From the NCBI RefSeq assembly GCF_000971295.1, contig NZ_LANJ01000019.1, forward strand, positions 62,001 to 126,000: a stretch of DNA of 64,000 nucleotides, given 5' to 3'. Source of the DNA: Devosia epidermidihirudinis. GTDB taxonomy: Bacteria > Pseudomonadota > Alphaproteobacteria > Rhizobiales > Devosiaceae. The first letter of the stretch is position 1. Each line of letters begins with the position of its first letter. Made by a program: the position numbers and the translations under genes. Of this stretch, positions 23,911-33,389 are shown in pieces. The notes under the pieces are model-generated. The model searched no databases. It was given only the letters and a program-made list of their open reading frames with translations, and had not been told where the DNA came from.

Positions 23911-26154
23911 ATGTCTGTGGCCGATCATCAGCTTGATGCAACGGGTGGCAGCCCGAAATTGTCGATTTTTCAGGGTGTCGCGACTTTCGCGATGGTGGCC
24001 GCGCTTCTGTATCTGGGCGCAGGCATTCTTGTGCCGCTGGTGCTGGCCATTCTGCTGGCCTTTGCGCTGACGCCGCTGGTCACCTGGCTTTCACGTCGCG
24101 CGCACCTGCCCGATCCGCTGGCGGTGATCGTGGCTGTCGTTCTGGCACTGGCCATGCTCGGCGCCCTCGCCTTTCTGGCGGGAACGCAGGTGGTCAAGCT
24201 GGCCCAGGAACTGCCGGGCTATCAGCAGACCATCATGACGAAGGTCAGTAGCCTGCAATCCCAGTTCGGCAACACAGCGCTGTTCGACCAGATCAATGGC
24301 GCCATCGCCCATGTGACGGCACCGGCAGCGGGGCTTGAGGGTGGCGGCGCTGCATCGCGGCCCGGCGCACCGATCCCCGTGACCATCTCCAACGCCATCG
24401 GCCCGGTCGGTATCGCCACCTCCATGCTCGGGTCTATCGTTGGCCCCGTGGCCATGGTGGCCATCGTCACGGTGTTCCTGATCTTTCTGTTGATGGGACG
24501 CGGCGACCTGCAAGACCGGTTCATCCGCCTGGTCAGTGCCGGCCGCTATTCCAAGACCAACATGGCCATCGCCGATGCCAGCCATCGCGTCGGGCGCTAC
24601 CTGCTGATCCAGCTGGGCGTGAACATCACCTATGGCGTGATCTTTGGTACCGGACTCTGGCTCATCGGGGTGCCCAGCGCCGTGCTGTGGGGGCTGCTGA
24701 TCATCCTGTTCCGCTATATTCCGTTCGTCGGTGCCTTACTGATCGCGACCGTTCCGGCCCTGTTGGCCTTCGCCGTTGATCCCGGCTGGAACATGCTGAT
24801 CCTCACAGTGGGACTGTTCCTGATCCTCGATCTCACTACCGCCAATGTCATCGAGCCCCGTCTTTATGGGTCGAGCACCGGCGTCTCGCCCATCGCCATT
24901 CTACTGTCGGCCATGTTTTGGGCCACACTCTGGGGCCCGGTCGGGTTGATCCTGGCCACGCCGATGACGGTCTGTCTGGTGGTGATTGGTCGCCACCTGC
25001 CCCAGTTTCAGTTCTTTGAGACGCTGTTGGGAAGTGAACCTGTGCTGTCACCGGCCGAACGGCTGTACCAGCGGATGCTCAAGGGGGATGCCGAGGACGC
25101 CATCGATCTCAGCGAGGACTATATCGAAGCCCATGGCACCGAGGATTTCCTCGACACTGTGATGATGCCCGCGCTGTCTCTGGCAAATCGGGAGATGTCG
25201 GATCGTCCCGAGGCCCTGCCCCAGCGCCGCCAACTGGTGCAGTCATTCGAAGCTGTCATCGACGAAATCGCCGATACCCCTGCGCCTGAAACCAGCAAGC
25301 TGCTGTTGATTGGTGGGCGCAGCGAAATCGATGAATGTGCGGCAAGGCTGCTCGCCTATCGCTTTGCCCAGCAGGACATGCCCAGCCGGGTGCTGCCGCC
25401 CTTCGCCATTCGCCAGGAAGCCATCGGCCGACTGGACCTCGAGGGCGTAAAGGTCGTCATCCTTGTGTTCATGGGCGAAGATATCCGCGCGCAGACGCGT
25501 TACGTAGCGCGGCGCATCGCGCGTATGGCACCAGACATCCGCCTTCTGGTCTGTGCCCTCAACGAGGTCAGCATCAGCGAGACCCCCGACACCTTGCACG
25601 TAGACGCTATTGTGCACAGCCCGGACGAAGCGCTGGAGATGGCGCGTGTGACCCATGTTGATCAGCAAGCAACCACCATCGCGCCCGCCAAAAAACGTCC
25701 CTTTGCCGGGGCCGGTCGGGGCGATGATGCGCTCGGCAAGGCAATCCAGAAGGTCGCCGACGACTTCGCCATGCCGGTCGCGGCCATCAATCTGTTGAGC
25801 GATGAGCGCCATATCGAAGACACCGACGCCTATGCCCTGACCAAGATTATCACCGAAACACGCCAGCCCCTGATCCTTCAGTCCGATAGCGCCAATCCGC
25901 TGCTGGATGACAACGCGTTTCTGCAAACCAACGGCATCGATCTCTATGCCGGGGCACCACTCATCCTGGCCGACGGCGAAAGCGTGGGCGCCCTGGTTCT
26001 GCTCGATCACAAGCCCCGCAGCTTCACCACCGATGACATCGAACGCCTGAGCAAGGCTGCTGAGGATCTGGTGAAGCAGTTTGGTGGCGAGCCAAAGCCG
26101 CGTGCCCGCGCACCCTCACGACGCCGAACGACCAAGACCGGCACCGCACCATGA
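23911..26154 (+). CDS. AI-2E-family transporter with soluble C-terminal tail including a GAF-like domain
   Basis: 747 residues. Residues about 25-360 form the AI-2E/PerM-type membrane domain of about 8 helices, with the family-typical long loop, FRYIPFVGALL, and IEPRLYGSSTGVSPIAILLSAMFW. Typical members are about 350-400 residues. Here about 380 more follow. A segment at 458-575 (KLLLIGGRSEIDECAARLLA, VKVVILVFMGEDIRAQTRYV) looks like a Rossmann-like or receiver-like domain. A GAF-like domain follows at about 600-735 (MPVAAINLLSDERHIED, GAPLILADGESVGALVLLD). ATG 23911 follows GGGGG; the frame is open further upstream. The tail suggests sensing or regulated transport. Confidence 0.82.
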   Translation: MSVADHQLDATGGSPKLSIFQGVATFAMVAALLYLGAGILVPLVLAILLAFALTPLVTWLSRRAHLPDPLAVIVAVVLALAMLGALAFLAGTQVVKLAQELPGYQQTIMTKVSSLQSQFGNTALFDQINGAIAHVTAPAAGLEGGGAASRPGAPIPVTISNAIGPVGIATSMLGSIVGPVAMVAIVTVFLIFLLMGRGDLQDRFIRLVSAGRYSKTNMAIADASHRVGRYLLIQLGVNITYGVIFGTGLWLIGVPSAVLWGLLIILFRYIPFVGALLIATVPALLAFAVDPGWNMLILTVGLFLILDLTTANVIEPRLYGSSTGVSPIAILLSAMFWATLWGPVGLILATPMTVCLVVIGRHLPQFQFFETLLGSEPVLSPAERLYQRMLKGDAEDAIDLSEDYIEAHGTEDFLDTVMMPALSLANREMSDRPEALPQRRQLVQSFEAVIDEIADTPAPETSKLLLIGGRSEIDECAARLLAYRFAQQDMPSRVLPPFAIRQEAIGRLDLEGVKVVILVFMGEDIRAQTRYVARRIARMAPDIRLLVCALNEVSISETPDTLHVDAIVHSPDEALEMARVTHVDQQATTIAPAKKRPFAGAGRGDDALGKAIQKVADDFAMPVAAINLLSDERHIEDTDAYALTKIITETRQPLILQSDSANPLLDDNAFLQTNGIDLYAGAPLILADGESVGALVLLDHKPRSFTTDDIERLSKAAEDLVKQFGGEPKPRARAPSRRRTTKTGTAP

Positions 26155-26291
26155 CACAGTGACAGGAGGAACCATGGCCGAATAAGCGGCCTTGACGAGG
26201 ACGACGACAAAAGCAAAACTACAGTCACATAACATTCATGTAGTATTGCTACAAAGTGCGTACCACAGTCCTCGTTACCTAGGAAAAGGTC
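26155..26291. other. Intergenic region with an orphan ribosome-binding site
   Basis: AGGAGG followed by ATG-GCC-GAA-TAA (26164-26185) forms a perfect translation start that stops after three codons. Further on there is an inverted repeat TGTAG-N5-CTACA at 26239-26253, a candidate operator for the downstream ABC operon. It could answer to the RpiR-type regulator at 33390. Confidence 0.5.
26239..26253. promoter_or_regulatory. Candidate operator TGTAG-N5-CTACA
   Basis: A 15-bp interrupted palindrome 39 nt upstream of the binding-protein gene at 26292. The nearest regulator gene in the same orientation is the RpiR type at 33390. The link is positional only. Confidence 0.35.
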
Positions 26292-27911
26292 ATGGTTTCT
26301 ATCACTCGGCGCGGCGCGCTTGGGCTCTTTGTTGCTGGTGCAGCGGGCGCCGCATTCCCTCGGCTGGCATTCGGTCAGGACGCACGTCCATCGATCCGCA
26401 TTGCTGTCCCCTCGCTTCCCACACGCAATACACTCGACCCCTGGAACGAGCAGTCGATCCCCGGCTCGCGCATTCTGCAGCCAAACGTCTGGGAAGGCCT
26501 GCTTCAGCGCAACCTTCAGGGCGATCTCGAAGTTCAGCCGGGCCTGGCCACTGACTGGAAGATCATCGATGACAAGATCATCGAAGTCACCCTGCGTCAG
26601 GGCGTCAAATTCCACAATGGCGACGAACTGACGGCCGAGGACGTAGCCTTCTCCTTCTCGCGTGAGCGTGTTTTCGGGTCGACCGAGCCCGCGCAGGGCG
26701 AAGCTCTGGCGCAGGCTGGCGACGCACCAAAGGCGCTCGATCTGCCTGAGGCCCTGCCAAGCTATGCCCGTTCGCTCTGGCCCTCTTTTGCCGGCGTGGA
26801 AGTTGTCGATCGCTACACCGTGCGCCTGCACAATGGCGTCGGTGACCTGACCATTCTCGGCCGTCTCGCCGCCGCTGGCACCATTGGCAGCCTGCGGTCC
26901 TGGAACGAGGCCGGCAGCTATGCGGAATGGGCCCGCAAGCCGGTCACCACCGCTCCCTACATCACCGAAAGCTTCGAGCCCAACGCTACGCTCACCATGG
27001 TCGCGTTTGACGACTATTGGGGCGGCCGCCCATCGATCGAGCGGATCACCTGGGTGGAAGTGCCCGAGGTCAGCGGCCGCGTGAATGGTCTCCTCGCTGG
27101 TGACTTCGACTTTGCCTGCGATCTGCCACCCGACCAGATCAAGGTCATCGAAGGCAATCCGAACTTCGAAATCCGTGGTGGCGCGGTACAGAATGCCCGC
27201 ATCGTCATCTTCAACAAGGCCAACGAGCTGATCGCCAACCCGCTGATCCGCCGTGCCATGACCCACGCCATCGATCGTCAGGCCATTGTCGACGCCCTCT
27301 GGGGTGGCCGCACCGATGTGCCGAACGGGCTGCAGTTCCCCTCGTTCAAATCCGCCGGCATGTATGTCGATGGCTGGACGAACCCGGAATACAATCCCGA
27401 TCTGGCCCGCTCCCTGCTGCAAGAAGCCGGCTATAATGGCGAGCTGATCAAGTTCCCGATTTCCAACAACTACTACGTCAACGAAGTCACCACGGCTCAG
27501 GTCATGGCGCAGATGTGGAAGCAGGTTGGCCTGAACGTCGAAACGCCGTTCACCGACAACTGGGGCGCGGTCATCAAGGACCCGAGCACCGGCGTTGCCA
27601 ACTGGTCGAGCGGCGCATCGATGCCCGATCCAATCTCCGGCATGGTCAACAACATCGGGCCCGGCTCGTTCATTCGCCCCGAAGTCTGGTCCAATGAAGA
27701 GTTCGACAACCTCGTCGGCACGCTGGAAACCAGCCTGGACGGCACCGAACGCCGCGACGCTTTCGCCCGCATGATGGACATCGCCGAACGCGAAGACCCC
27801 GCCTATATGGTGCTGCACCGCAATGCCAGCTTCACCGGCGTTCGCAAGGACATCCAGTGGCAGGCAAGCCCCGACTTCACCATGGACTTCCGCCCCTCCA
27901 ACTGGGGTTGA
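26292..27911 (+). CDS. Family-5 ABC transporter solute-binding protein (normal domain order)
   Basis: 539 residues, exported, with a twin-arginine-like signal (ITRRGALGLFVAGAAGAAF) and cleavage near residue 28. Conserved blocks are in the usual order: LRQGVKFHNGDELTAEDVAFSF at about 101-122 and NPLIRRAMTHAIDRQAI at about 316-332, then a C-terminal lobe. It is the first gene of an operon with GDPD, two ATPases and two permeases. The context with phosphodiesterase and phosphatase genes suggests a glycerophosphodiester or similar ligand rather than a peptide. Confidence 0.92.
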   Translation: MVSITRRGALGLFVAGAAGAAFPRLAFGQDARPSIRIAVPSLPTRNTLDPWNEQSIPGSRILQPNVWEGLLQRNLQGDLEVQPGLATDWKIIDDKIIEVTLRQGVKFHNGDELTAEDVAFSFSRERVFGSTEPAQGEALAQAGDAPKALDLPEALPSYARSLWPSFAGVEVVDRYTVRLHNGVGDLTILGRLAAAGTIGSLRSWNEAGSYAEWARKPVTTAPYITESFEPNATLTMVAFDDYWGGRPSIERITWVEVPEVSGRVNGLLAGDFDFACDLPPDQIKVIEGNPNFEIRGGAVQNARIVIFNKANELIANPLIRRAMTHAIDRQAIVDALWGGRTDVPNGLQFPSFKSAGMYVDGWTNPEYNPDLARSLLQEAGYNGELIKFPISNNYYVNEVTTAQVMAQMWKQVGLNVETPFTDNWGAVIKDPSTGVANWSSGASMPDPISGMVNNIGPGSFIRPEVWSNEEFDNLVGTLETSLDGTERRDAFARMMDIAEREDPAYMVLHRNASFTGVRKDIQWQASPDFTMDFRPSNWG

Positions 27912-28726
27912 TGCATCCGGCTGCCGGGGCCCTCACCCCGGCAGCACCTTTCCATCCGTCAGCGCAAGAGAATCAATTGCCCCGCATCGTCGCACATCGC
28001 GGCCGTCTCGATGATGGTCAGGTGGAAAATGCCCTGTCCTCCATGCAGGCGGTAATTGCCGCCGACATAGAGGTGCTCGAGATTGACCTGCGCCTGTCGA
28101 AAGACGGGCATTGCTTCGTTCTGCATGACGAAACGCTGGACCGCTGCAGCACCGGATCCGGCCCCATTCTTGATGCCTCAGACGAGACCCTTGCCGCGCT
28201 CAAGTTGCGCGGCCCGGACGGCGCGGTGAGCGCTGACGGCATCCTGTCGCTCGACGCACTGCTGGATTGGACGGCGAGCCATCCTGCAATGGAACTGATG
28301 CTGGATGCCAAGCATGTCGGCTGGGATGATCTGCTGACAACGCTATCCGAGCGGAACCTCGACGCGCGCTGCATTCTGTTGACGTTTTCGCCCGAACAGG
28401 CCGCTACGGCGATACAGATGGCACATCGCGCATTGGTGTCCGTTCTGGTGACCAGCGCGGCAGACATAGCCCACTATGCCGATTTGGCGTCCAGCCATCG
28501 CCTGGCGCTGTATGTTCCGCAGGATGCGTCCCTCGCGCTGTTTGCGACCGCCAAGGCCAGCGGACACAAGATCATCACCGATGCCGTCATGCCGGTGGCT
28601 GGCGGTGCCCTCGATAGCCTCGCCGCCACTTCAGGCGATGGGCTCTATCGCGATTTCTGCGCCCTCCGTCCGGTTGATTATCTGGTGACCGACCGGCCAC
28701 TCCGGGTACAGGCGGCCCTGCCATGA
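27911..28726 (+). CDS. Glycerophosphodiester phosphodiesterase family protein
   Basis: 271 residues; hydrolyses a glycerophosphodiester to an alcohol and glycerol phosphate, or to glycerol and a phosphomonoester. Motifs: HRGRLDD...EN near the start, EIDLRLSKDG, and VLHDETLDRCSTG with the catalytic histidines and metal ligands. No signal peptide is seen, so it acts in the cytoplasm on imported substrate. The ATG overlaps the binding-protein stop by one base (TGATG) and the stop overlaps the next ATG (ATGA). It is thus embedded in the ABC operon. Confidence 0.9.
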   Translation: MHPAAGALTPAAPFHPSAQENQLPRIVAHRGRLDDGQVENALSSMQAVIAADIEVLEIDLRLSKDGHCFVLHDETLDRCSTGSGPILDASDETLAALKLRGPDGAVSADGILSLDALLDWTASHPAMELMLDAKHVGWDDLLTTLSERNLDARCILLTFSPEQAATAIQMAHRALVSVLVTSAADIAHYADLASSHRLALYVPQDASLALFATAKASGHKIITDAVMPVAGGALDSLAATSGDGLYRDFCALRPVDYLVTDRPLRVQAALP

Positions 28727-29706
28727 ACAGCGCTCCATTGATGGCCATTCGTGGTCTTGAGGTCACGTTCGGCACCAGTCGGGTTGTGCATGGCATCGAC
28801 CTCGATATCGCTGCCGGGGAAGCCCTTGGCGTCGTGGGCGAATCTGGCTGCGGCAAGTCCGTCACCTGGCTGGCGGCACTTGGCCTGCTGCCCGGCATGG
28901 CGGCCACATCCGGCTCGGTGCGCTTTCAGGGGCAGGAATTGTGCAACGCCCCGCGCGCAACACTCGAAAACGTGCGCGGCAGGCGCATTGCCATGATCTT
29001 TCAGGACCCCTCCAGCTGCCTCAACCCAGTGCGCCGCGTTGGTCCGCAGCTGGTCGAGGCGGTGACGCTGCACACCAATCTGCGCGGCGACGAGGCCAAG
29101 ACCGAAGTGCTGCGGCTGATGGAATTGGTTGGTATTCCCGACCGTGCGGCGCGCTTCAATCTCTATCCGCACGAGTTTTCCGGCGGGCAAAGCCAGCGCC
29201 TGATGATCGCCATGGCCCTGGCTGGCCGCCCCGATATTCTCGTTGCCGACGAGCCCACAACGGCGCTCGACGCCACCATTCAGGCGCAGATTCTGGACCT
29301 GCTGGGCCGCTTGCGCCGCGAAACCGGCATGGCTCTGATCTTTATCAGCCATGACCTGGGCGCCGTGTCTCAAGTGTGCGACCGCATTGCCGTCATGTAT
29401 GCCGGGCGCGTTGTCGAAACCGGCGCGGTCACCGAGATTTTCGCCCATCCGCGCCATCCCTATACCGTGGGTTTGCTGAACTCCATTCCGCGGCTCGATG
29501 GCGGGCAGGATGATCTCCTGACCATTCCAGGCGCCGTGCCCGATCCATCGCATCTGCCCCCCGGCTGCGCCTTCGCGGCACGCTGCGCGCGGGCCGACGA
29601 GACCTGCGCCACCGCCATTCCGCCATTGCGCGGAGACGGCGCCGCCGTGGCCTGCTGGCACGCGGCCCTCCCCAATCCATCACTGCGTGAGGCCGCGCTG
29701 GCATGA
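28723..29706 (+). CDS. ABC transporter ATP-binding protein (DppD/OppD type)
   Basis: 327 residues with Walker A GESGCGKS, signature FSGGQSQR (the usual Q-R pair altered to Q-S-Q-R), Walker [13 protein letters not shown]-loop FISHDLG, and the cysteine-containing C-terminal extension [15 protein letters not shown]. It overlaps both neighbours by 4 nt (ATGA). With the next gene it forms the ATPase pair of the second family-5 importer. Confidence 0.92.
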   Translation: MNSAPLMAIRGLEVTFGTSRVVHGIDLDIAAGEALGVVGESGCGKSVTWLAALGLLPGMAATSGSVRFQGQELCNAPRATLENVRGRRIAMIFQDPSSCLNPVRRVGPQLVEAVTLHTNLRGDEAKTEVLRLMELVGIPDRAARFNLYPHEFSGGQSQRLMIAMALAGRPDILVADEPTTALDATIQAQILDLLGRLRRETGMALIFISHDLGAVSQVCDRIAVMYAGRVVETGAVTEIFAHPRHPYTVGLLNSIPRLDGGQDDLLTIPGAVPDPSHLPPGCAFAARCARADETCATAIPPLRGDGAAVACWHAALPNPSLREAALA

Positions 29707-30683
29707 GCCCAATCATTGAAGCCAACAATGTCTCGCGCACCTATGCCGGGCACGGCGGCCTGTTCCGACCCAAATCCTACGTGCGGGCTGTGGAAGATGT
29801 CAGCCTGAGCGTCGAGCAAGGCGAAACCCTTGCTGTCATTGGCGAATCCGGTTCCGGCAAATCTACTCTCGGCCAAGTGCTGCTGGGCCTCGCCCCCGCC
29901 TCTGCAGGCGATGTGCGCTTTCGCGACGCGGCCTTGAGCCCTGCCGGGTCACGCCAATGGCGGGAACAGCGCGCCGAAATGCAGCTGATCTATCAAGACC
30001 CGTTGGCCGCGCTGGACCCGCGCCTCACCATCGCCGAACAGATCCGCGAGCCGCTCGACATTCACCAGATCGGCACGCCTGAAGAGCGCGCGCAGCGTGT
30101 CGACGAGGTGGCCCGCGATGTCGGCCTGCAGCCCGTGCATCTGTCGCGCCGCCCACACGAGCTGTCCGGTGGCCAGCGTCAGCGCGCGGTAATTGCCCGC
30201 GCCATGGCTTCAAAGCCCGTGCTGCTGGTGTGCGACGAACCGGTTTCGGCACTCGACGTTTCGATCCAGGCGCAGGTCATCAACACCTTCCGCCGCCTGC
30301 AGCGCATGAGCGGAGTGGCTATGGTGTTCATCAGCCATGACCTCAAGGTGGTGCGCAACATCGCCCACCGCGTTGCGGTGATGTATCTCGGCCGCATTGT
30401 CGAGGAAGCTCCGGCCGACGTCATCTTCGCCAATCCGCAGCACCCTTATACAAAGGCGCTGGTGTCGAGCGTGCCCATTCCCGGCAAACCGCTGGGCGAT
30501 CGGGTGATCCTGCAGGGCGAGCCGCCCAATCCAGCGGCCAGACCATCCGGCTGCGCCTTCCATCCGCGTTGCCCGGTTGCGGTCGCGCAATGCCGGACCT
30601 CCGTGCCCGAACTGCATTCAAACGCCGAACACCGCCGGGTGGCCTGTCATCTGGTTGCCGAAGTCCGGGGAGCTGCCGCATGA
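29703..30683 (+). CDS. ABC transporter ATP-binding protein (DppF/OppF type)
   Basis: 326 residues with Walker A GESGSGKS, signature LSGGQRQR, Walker B LVCDEPVSALD, H-loop FISHDLK and the GCAFHPRCPVAVAQC extension. ATGA overlaps on both sides show tight translational coupling with its partner ATPase and with the permease that follows. Confidence 0.92.
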   Translation: MSPIIEANNVSRTYAGHGGLFRPKSYVRAVEDVSLSVEQGETLAVIGESGSGKSTLGQVLLGLAPASAGDVRFRDAALSPAGSRQWREQRAEMQLIYQDPLAALDPRLTIAEQIREPLDIHQIGTPEERAQRVDEVARDVGLQPVHLSRRPHELSGGQRQRAVIARAMASKPVLLVCDEPVSALDVSIQAQVINTFRRLQRMSGVAMVFISHDLKVVRNIAHRVAVMYLGRIVEEAPADVIFANPQHPYTKALVSSVPIPGKPLGDRVILQGEPPNPAARPSGCAFHPRCPVAVAQCRTSVPELHSNAEHRRVACHLVAEVRGAAA

Positions 30684-31606
30684 TGAGTTTTGCGCTGACG
30701 CGGCTGCTGCGGGCCTTTGCCACGCTCATGCTCGTCATTACCTTCGCCTTTTCTATCCTGCGCCTGTCGGGTGATCCTGCAATTGCAGTGCTGGGCCCGA
30801 TGGCGCCCGCCGCTGCTCTCAATGCGTTCCGCGAGGCCTGGGGCCTCACTGAGCCATTCTGGGTGCAGTATTCCAAATATGTGCTGTCGATCTTTGCCGG
30901 TGACTTTGGCGACTCAATGCGCGATGGCCTGCCCGCCCTGCCGCTTGTGCTGGAACGGGTGCCCGCAACGTTGTCGCTGACTATCCCCTCGCTGATCCTG
31001 ACGCTCACCATCGGCATTCCGGCTGGCATCGTCGCGGCGCTGCATCGCAACAGCCTGCTCGATCGCACGGTGATCCTTGCCGCAGTCGCCGGGTTTACCG
31101 TCCCCTCCTTCGTGGTGGGCCTAGTGCTGGTACTGATCTTTTCGGTCACCCTGGGCGTGCTGCCCTCGGGCGGTCAAGGCAGCTGGCTGCATGGCGTTCT
31201 GCCGATCATCACCATGAGCACGGTCAGCATTGGCCTAGTGGCGCGCTATTCCCGTAGTGCCATGCTCGAAGTGCTCAACGCGCCCTATATTCGCGCCGCT
31301 TCGGCCAAGGGCCTGAAATGGCGCGACGTCATCAGGCTGCACGCACTGCCCAATGCCATCCTGCCGCTGCTCACCATTATCGGGCTGATGGTCGGCTCGC
31401 TGATTGCGGGCTCGGTTGTGGTGGAATCCATCTTCTCCTGGCCCGGCATGGGACGTCTGCTGATCATCTCGGTCGCTGCGCGCGACCTAGCCGTGGTGCA
31501 GTGCATCCTGATCCTGATCACGGTGCTGATGGTCTGCGCCAACCTCACGGTCGACCTGCTGCAGGCCTGGCTTGATCCGAAATCGCGCAACAAGGCTCAC
31601 GCATGA
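30680..31606 (+). CDS. ABC transporter permease (DppB/OppB type)
   Basis: 308 residues with the N-terminal helix of DppB permeases (FALTRLLRAFATLMLVITFAF truncated here to its start FALTRLLRAFA), LRLSGDP, the LTEPFWVQYSKYV segment, GDFGDS, and the coupling loop ASAKGLKWRDVIRLHALPN. ATG 30680 overlaps the ATPase stop; the following ATG at 30683 is an equal choice. The open frame extends much further upstream but without homology. Confidence 0.9.
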   Translation: MMSFALTRLLRAFATLMLVITFAFSILRLSGDPAIAVLGPMAPAAALNAFREAWGLTEPFWVQYSKYVLSIFAGDFGDSMRDGLPALPLVLERVPATLSLTIPSLILTLTIGIPAGIVAALHRNSLLDRTVILAAVAGFTVPSFVVGLVLVLIFSVTLGVLPSGGQGSWLHGVLPIITMSTVSIGLVARYSRSAMLEVLNAPYIRAASAKGLKWRDVIRLHALPNAILPLLTIIGLMVGSLIAGSVVVESIFSWPGMGRLLIISVAARDLAVVQCILILITVLMVCANLTVDLLQAWLDPKSRNKAHA

Positions 31607-32484
31607 CGGACATGACCGCCCCCCCTGCTGCAATAACGCAGCCATCGCGCCTTTCCCGCGCCATCGCCGCCCTGCGCCGCCTGCCGCTTGCGGTGGAACT
31701 CGCCTCGGCCTGGTTGCTGGCCATGTTCGTCATCGCCGCTCTGGCCCATGTCCTGGCGCCCTACGAGATCAGCGAAATCGACCTGATGAGCCGTCTGGTG
31801 CCGCCGGGCAGTCCCGGCCATTGGCTGGGCACGGACGAACTTGGTCGCGATGTGCTGTCGCGGCTGCTCGTCTCCATCCGCTCGTCCCTGCTGATCGCAG
31901 CTTTGGCCACAATCCTTTCGGCGACCATCGGCACGGTGCTCGGGTTTCTCGCTGCGCAACGCCGGGGTGTGTTCGAACACGCCATCCTGATGTTCGTCGA
32001 TTTTCAGGCCGCCCTGCCCTTCATTATCATGGCGCTGGCCGTGTCCGCCTTTGTCGGCGCTTCGGTTCCCGTGCTGGTTGGGCTCATGGCGTTCTATGGC
32101 TGGGAGCGGTATGCGCGCCTGGCCCGTGGCCTCGCGCTCTCTGCCATGGGCAAGGGCTATGCCGGTGCCGTGATGCAACTGGGTGCTTCGCCGATGCGCG
32201 TGTTCATGCGCCATATCCTGCCCAATGTTTCCGCCACGCTGGTGGTCACCATGACCCTGAGTTTTTCTGAGGTCATTCTGGCCGAAAGCGGCCTCTCGTT
32301 CCTCGGCCTCGGCGTACAGCTGCCGGATTCAAGCCTTGGCAACATGATCGGGTTCGGTCGCGATTACCTGACCACTGCTCCCTGGATCATGCTGGCCCCG
32401 GCAGCCGTCATTACCCTGACAAGCCTCTCCGTCTCCATACTCGGCGATTGGCTGCGTGATCGCCTCGACCCGAGCGTTTCATAA
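31603..32484 (+). CDS. ABC transporter permease (DppC/OppC type)
   Basis: 293 residues. It has one N-terminal helix, HWLGTDELGRDVLSRLL in the periplasmic loop, then five helices and the coupling loop MQLGASPMRVFMRHILPN. It overlaps the DppB-type gene by 4 nt and completes the second importer. The phosphatase gene follows after 41 nt, so it may be on the same transcript. Confidence 0.92.
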   Translation: MTDMTAPPAAITQPSRLSRAIAALRRLPLAVELASAWLLAMFVIAALAHVLAPYEISEIDLMSRLVPPGSPGHWLGTDELGRDVLSRLLVSIRSSLLIAALATILSATIGTVLGFLAAQRRGVFEHAILMFVDFQAALPFIIMALAVSAFVGASVPVLVGLMAFYGWERYARLARGLALSAMGKGYAGAVMQLGASPMRVFMRHILPNVSATLVVTMTLSFSEVILAESGLSFLGLGVQLPDSSLGNMIGFGRDYLTTAPWIMLAPAAVITLTSLSVSILGDWLRDRLDPSVS

Positions 32485-32525
32485 AAATCCATAACGGGCC
32501 GCAGAGCCCGATCGAAAGACCAAGC

Positions 32526-33368
32526 ATGACCAATATTGACCGGGCAGCCATCATTGCCGTTGCCGAAGACGCCGCCCGCAAGGCCGGGGCATTCATTCGC
32601 GAAGCCTTTCTGGCCGCCGCAAGTGGAACCTCACTTGCCATCGAACAGAAGGACGGCTTTGCCGACCTCGTCACCGTCGTCGACCGCCAATCTGAAAAGC
32701 TGATCCGCGACATTATCGGTCAAGGCGTTCCCGGCTCGCGAATTCTGGGCGAGGAAACCGGCTGGCAGGGTGAGGGCGACGTGCTCTGGTTCGTCGACCC
32801 GCTCGATGGCACCAGCAATTTCGTCTCGGGTCTGCCATTCTTCTGCGTCTCGATTGCTGCCACCACCAGCCAGGGCGAAGCGCTGGCTGGCGTGGTCTAT
32901 GACCCGATGCGCGACGAGTTGTTTTCCGCCCATGCCAGCGGACTGCACATCAATGGACAATTGCTGGCACCGGGCAGTCTGGGCGCGACCGACGATCTGG
33001 CCGAAGTGCTGACCAACCTGCCACGCGAGGGACGCAGGCCCTCTGCGCACGAGCTCGAACGCTTTGCCGATCTCGTTGCCCATTTCCGCTCGGTGCGGCG
33101 GCTCGGCTCGTCCGCGCTGCATCTTGCCTATGTTGCGGCGGGGCGCGCCTCGGTCGCCGTCGATCTCGGTTGCGGTGCCTGGGATATCGCAGCGGGGATG
33201 CAGCTTGTGCAAGCGGCTGGCGGACAATTGCTGTGCCGCGCCGAAAACACCAGCCAAACCATGCTGGCGCCCTTGCTCGACATCGAACGAGTGCATAGCC
33301 TTGTCGCCGCGACCGCAGGGTATGAGCTTGAGGGATCAGCAGCTTTTTCGTATCTGGAAGCGTCTTGA
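32526..33368 (+). CDS. Inositol monophosphatase family protein
   Basis: 280 residues of the lithium-sensitive IMPase/FBPase-like superfamily, which are Mg-dependent phosphomonoesterases. Motifs: ILGEETGW (metal Glu pair), WFVDPLDGTSNFVSGLPFF (signature with the metal Asp residues), and GCGAWDIAAGMQLVQAAGG (third metal Asp). It follows the ABC/GDPD operon, so it may dephosphorylate the inositol phosphate or sugar phosphate released by the phosphodiesterase. Its true substrate is not shown. Confidence 0.9.
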   Translation: MTNIDRAAIIAVAEDAARKAGAFIREAFLAAASGTSLAIEQKDGFADLVTVVDRQSEKLIRDIIGQGVPGSRILGEETGWQGEGDVLWFVDPLDGTSNFVSGLPFFCVSIAATTSQGEALAGVVYDPMRDELFSAHASGLHINGQLLAPGSLGATDDLAEVLTNLPREGRRPSAHELERFADLVAHFRSVRRLGSSALHLAYVAAGRASVAVDLGCGAWDIAAGMQLVQAAGGQLLCRAENTSQTMLAPLLDIERVHSLVAATAGYELEGSAAFSYLEAS

Positions 33369-33389
33369 GAGCGGCCGTAGCGGAACGGT

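Noticed and set aside
26007..27818. Long minus-strand open frame of about 600 codons opposite the second binding-protein gene
   Set aside because: It is the shadow of the plus-strand binding-protein gene, which has clear motifs and a signal peptide. The antisense translation has no recognisable domain and no ribosome-binding site.
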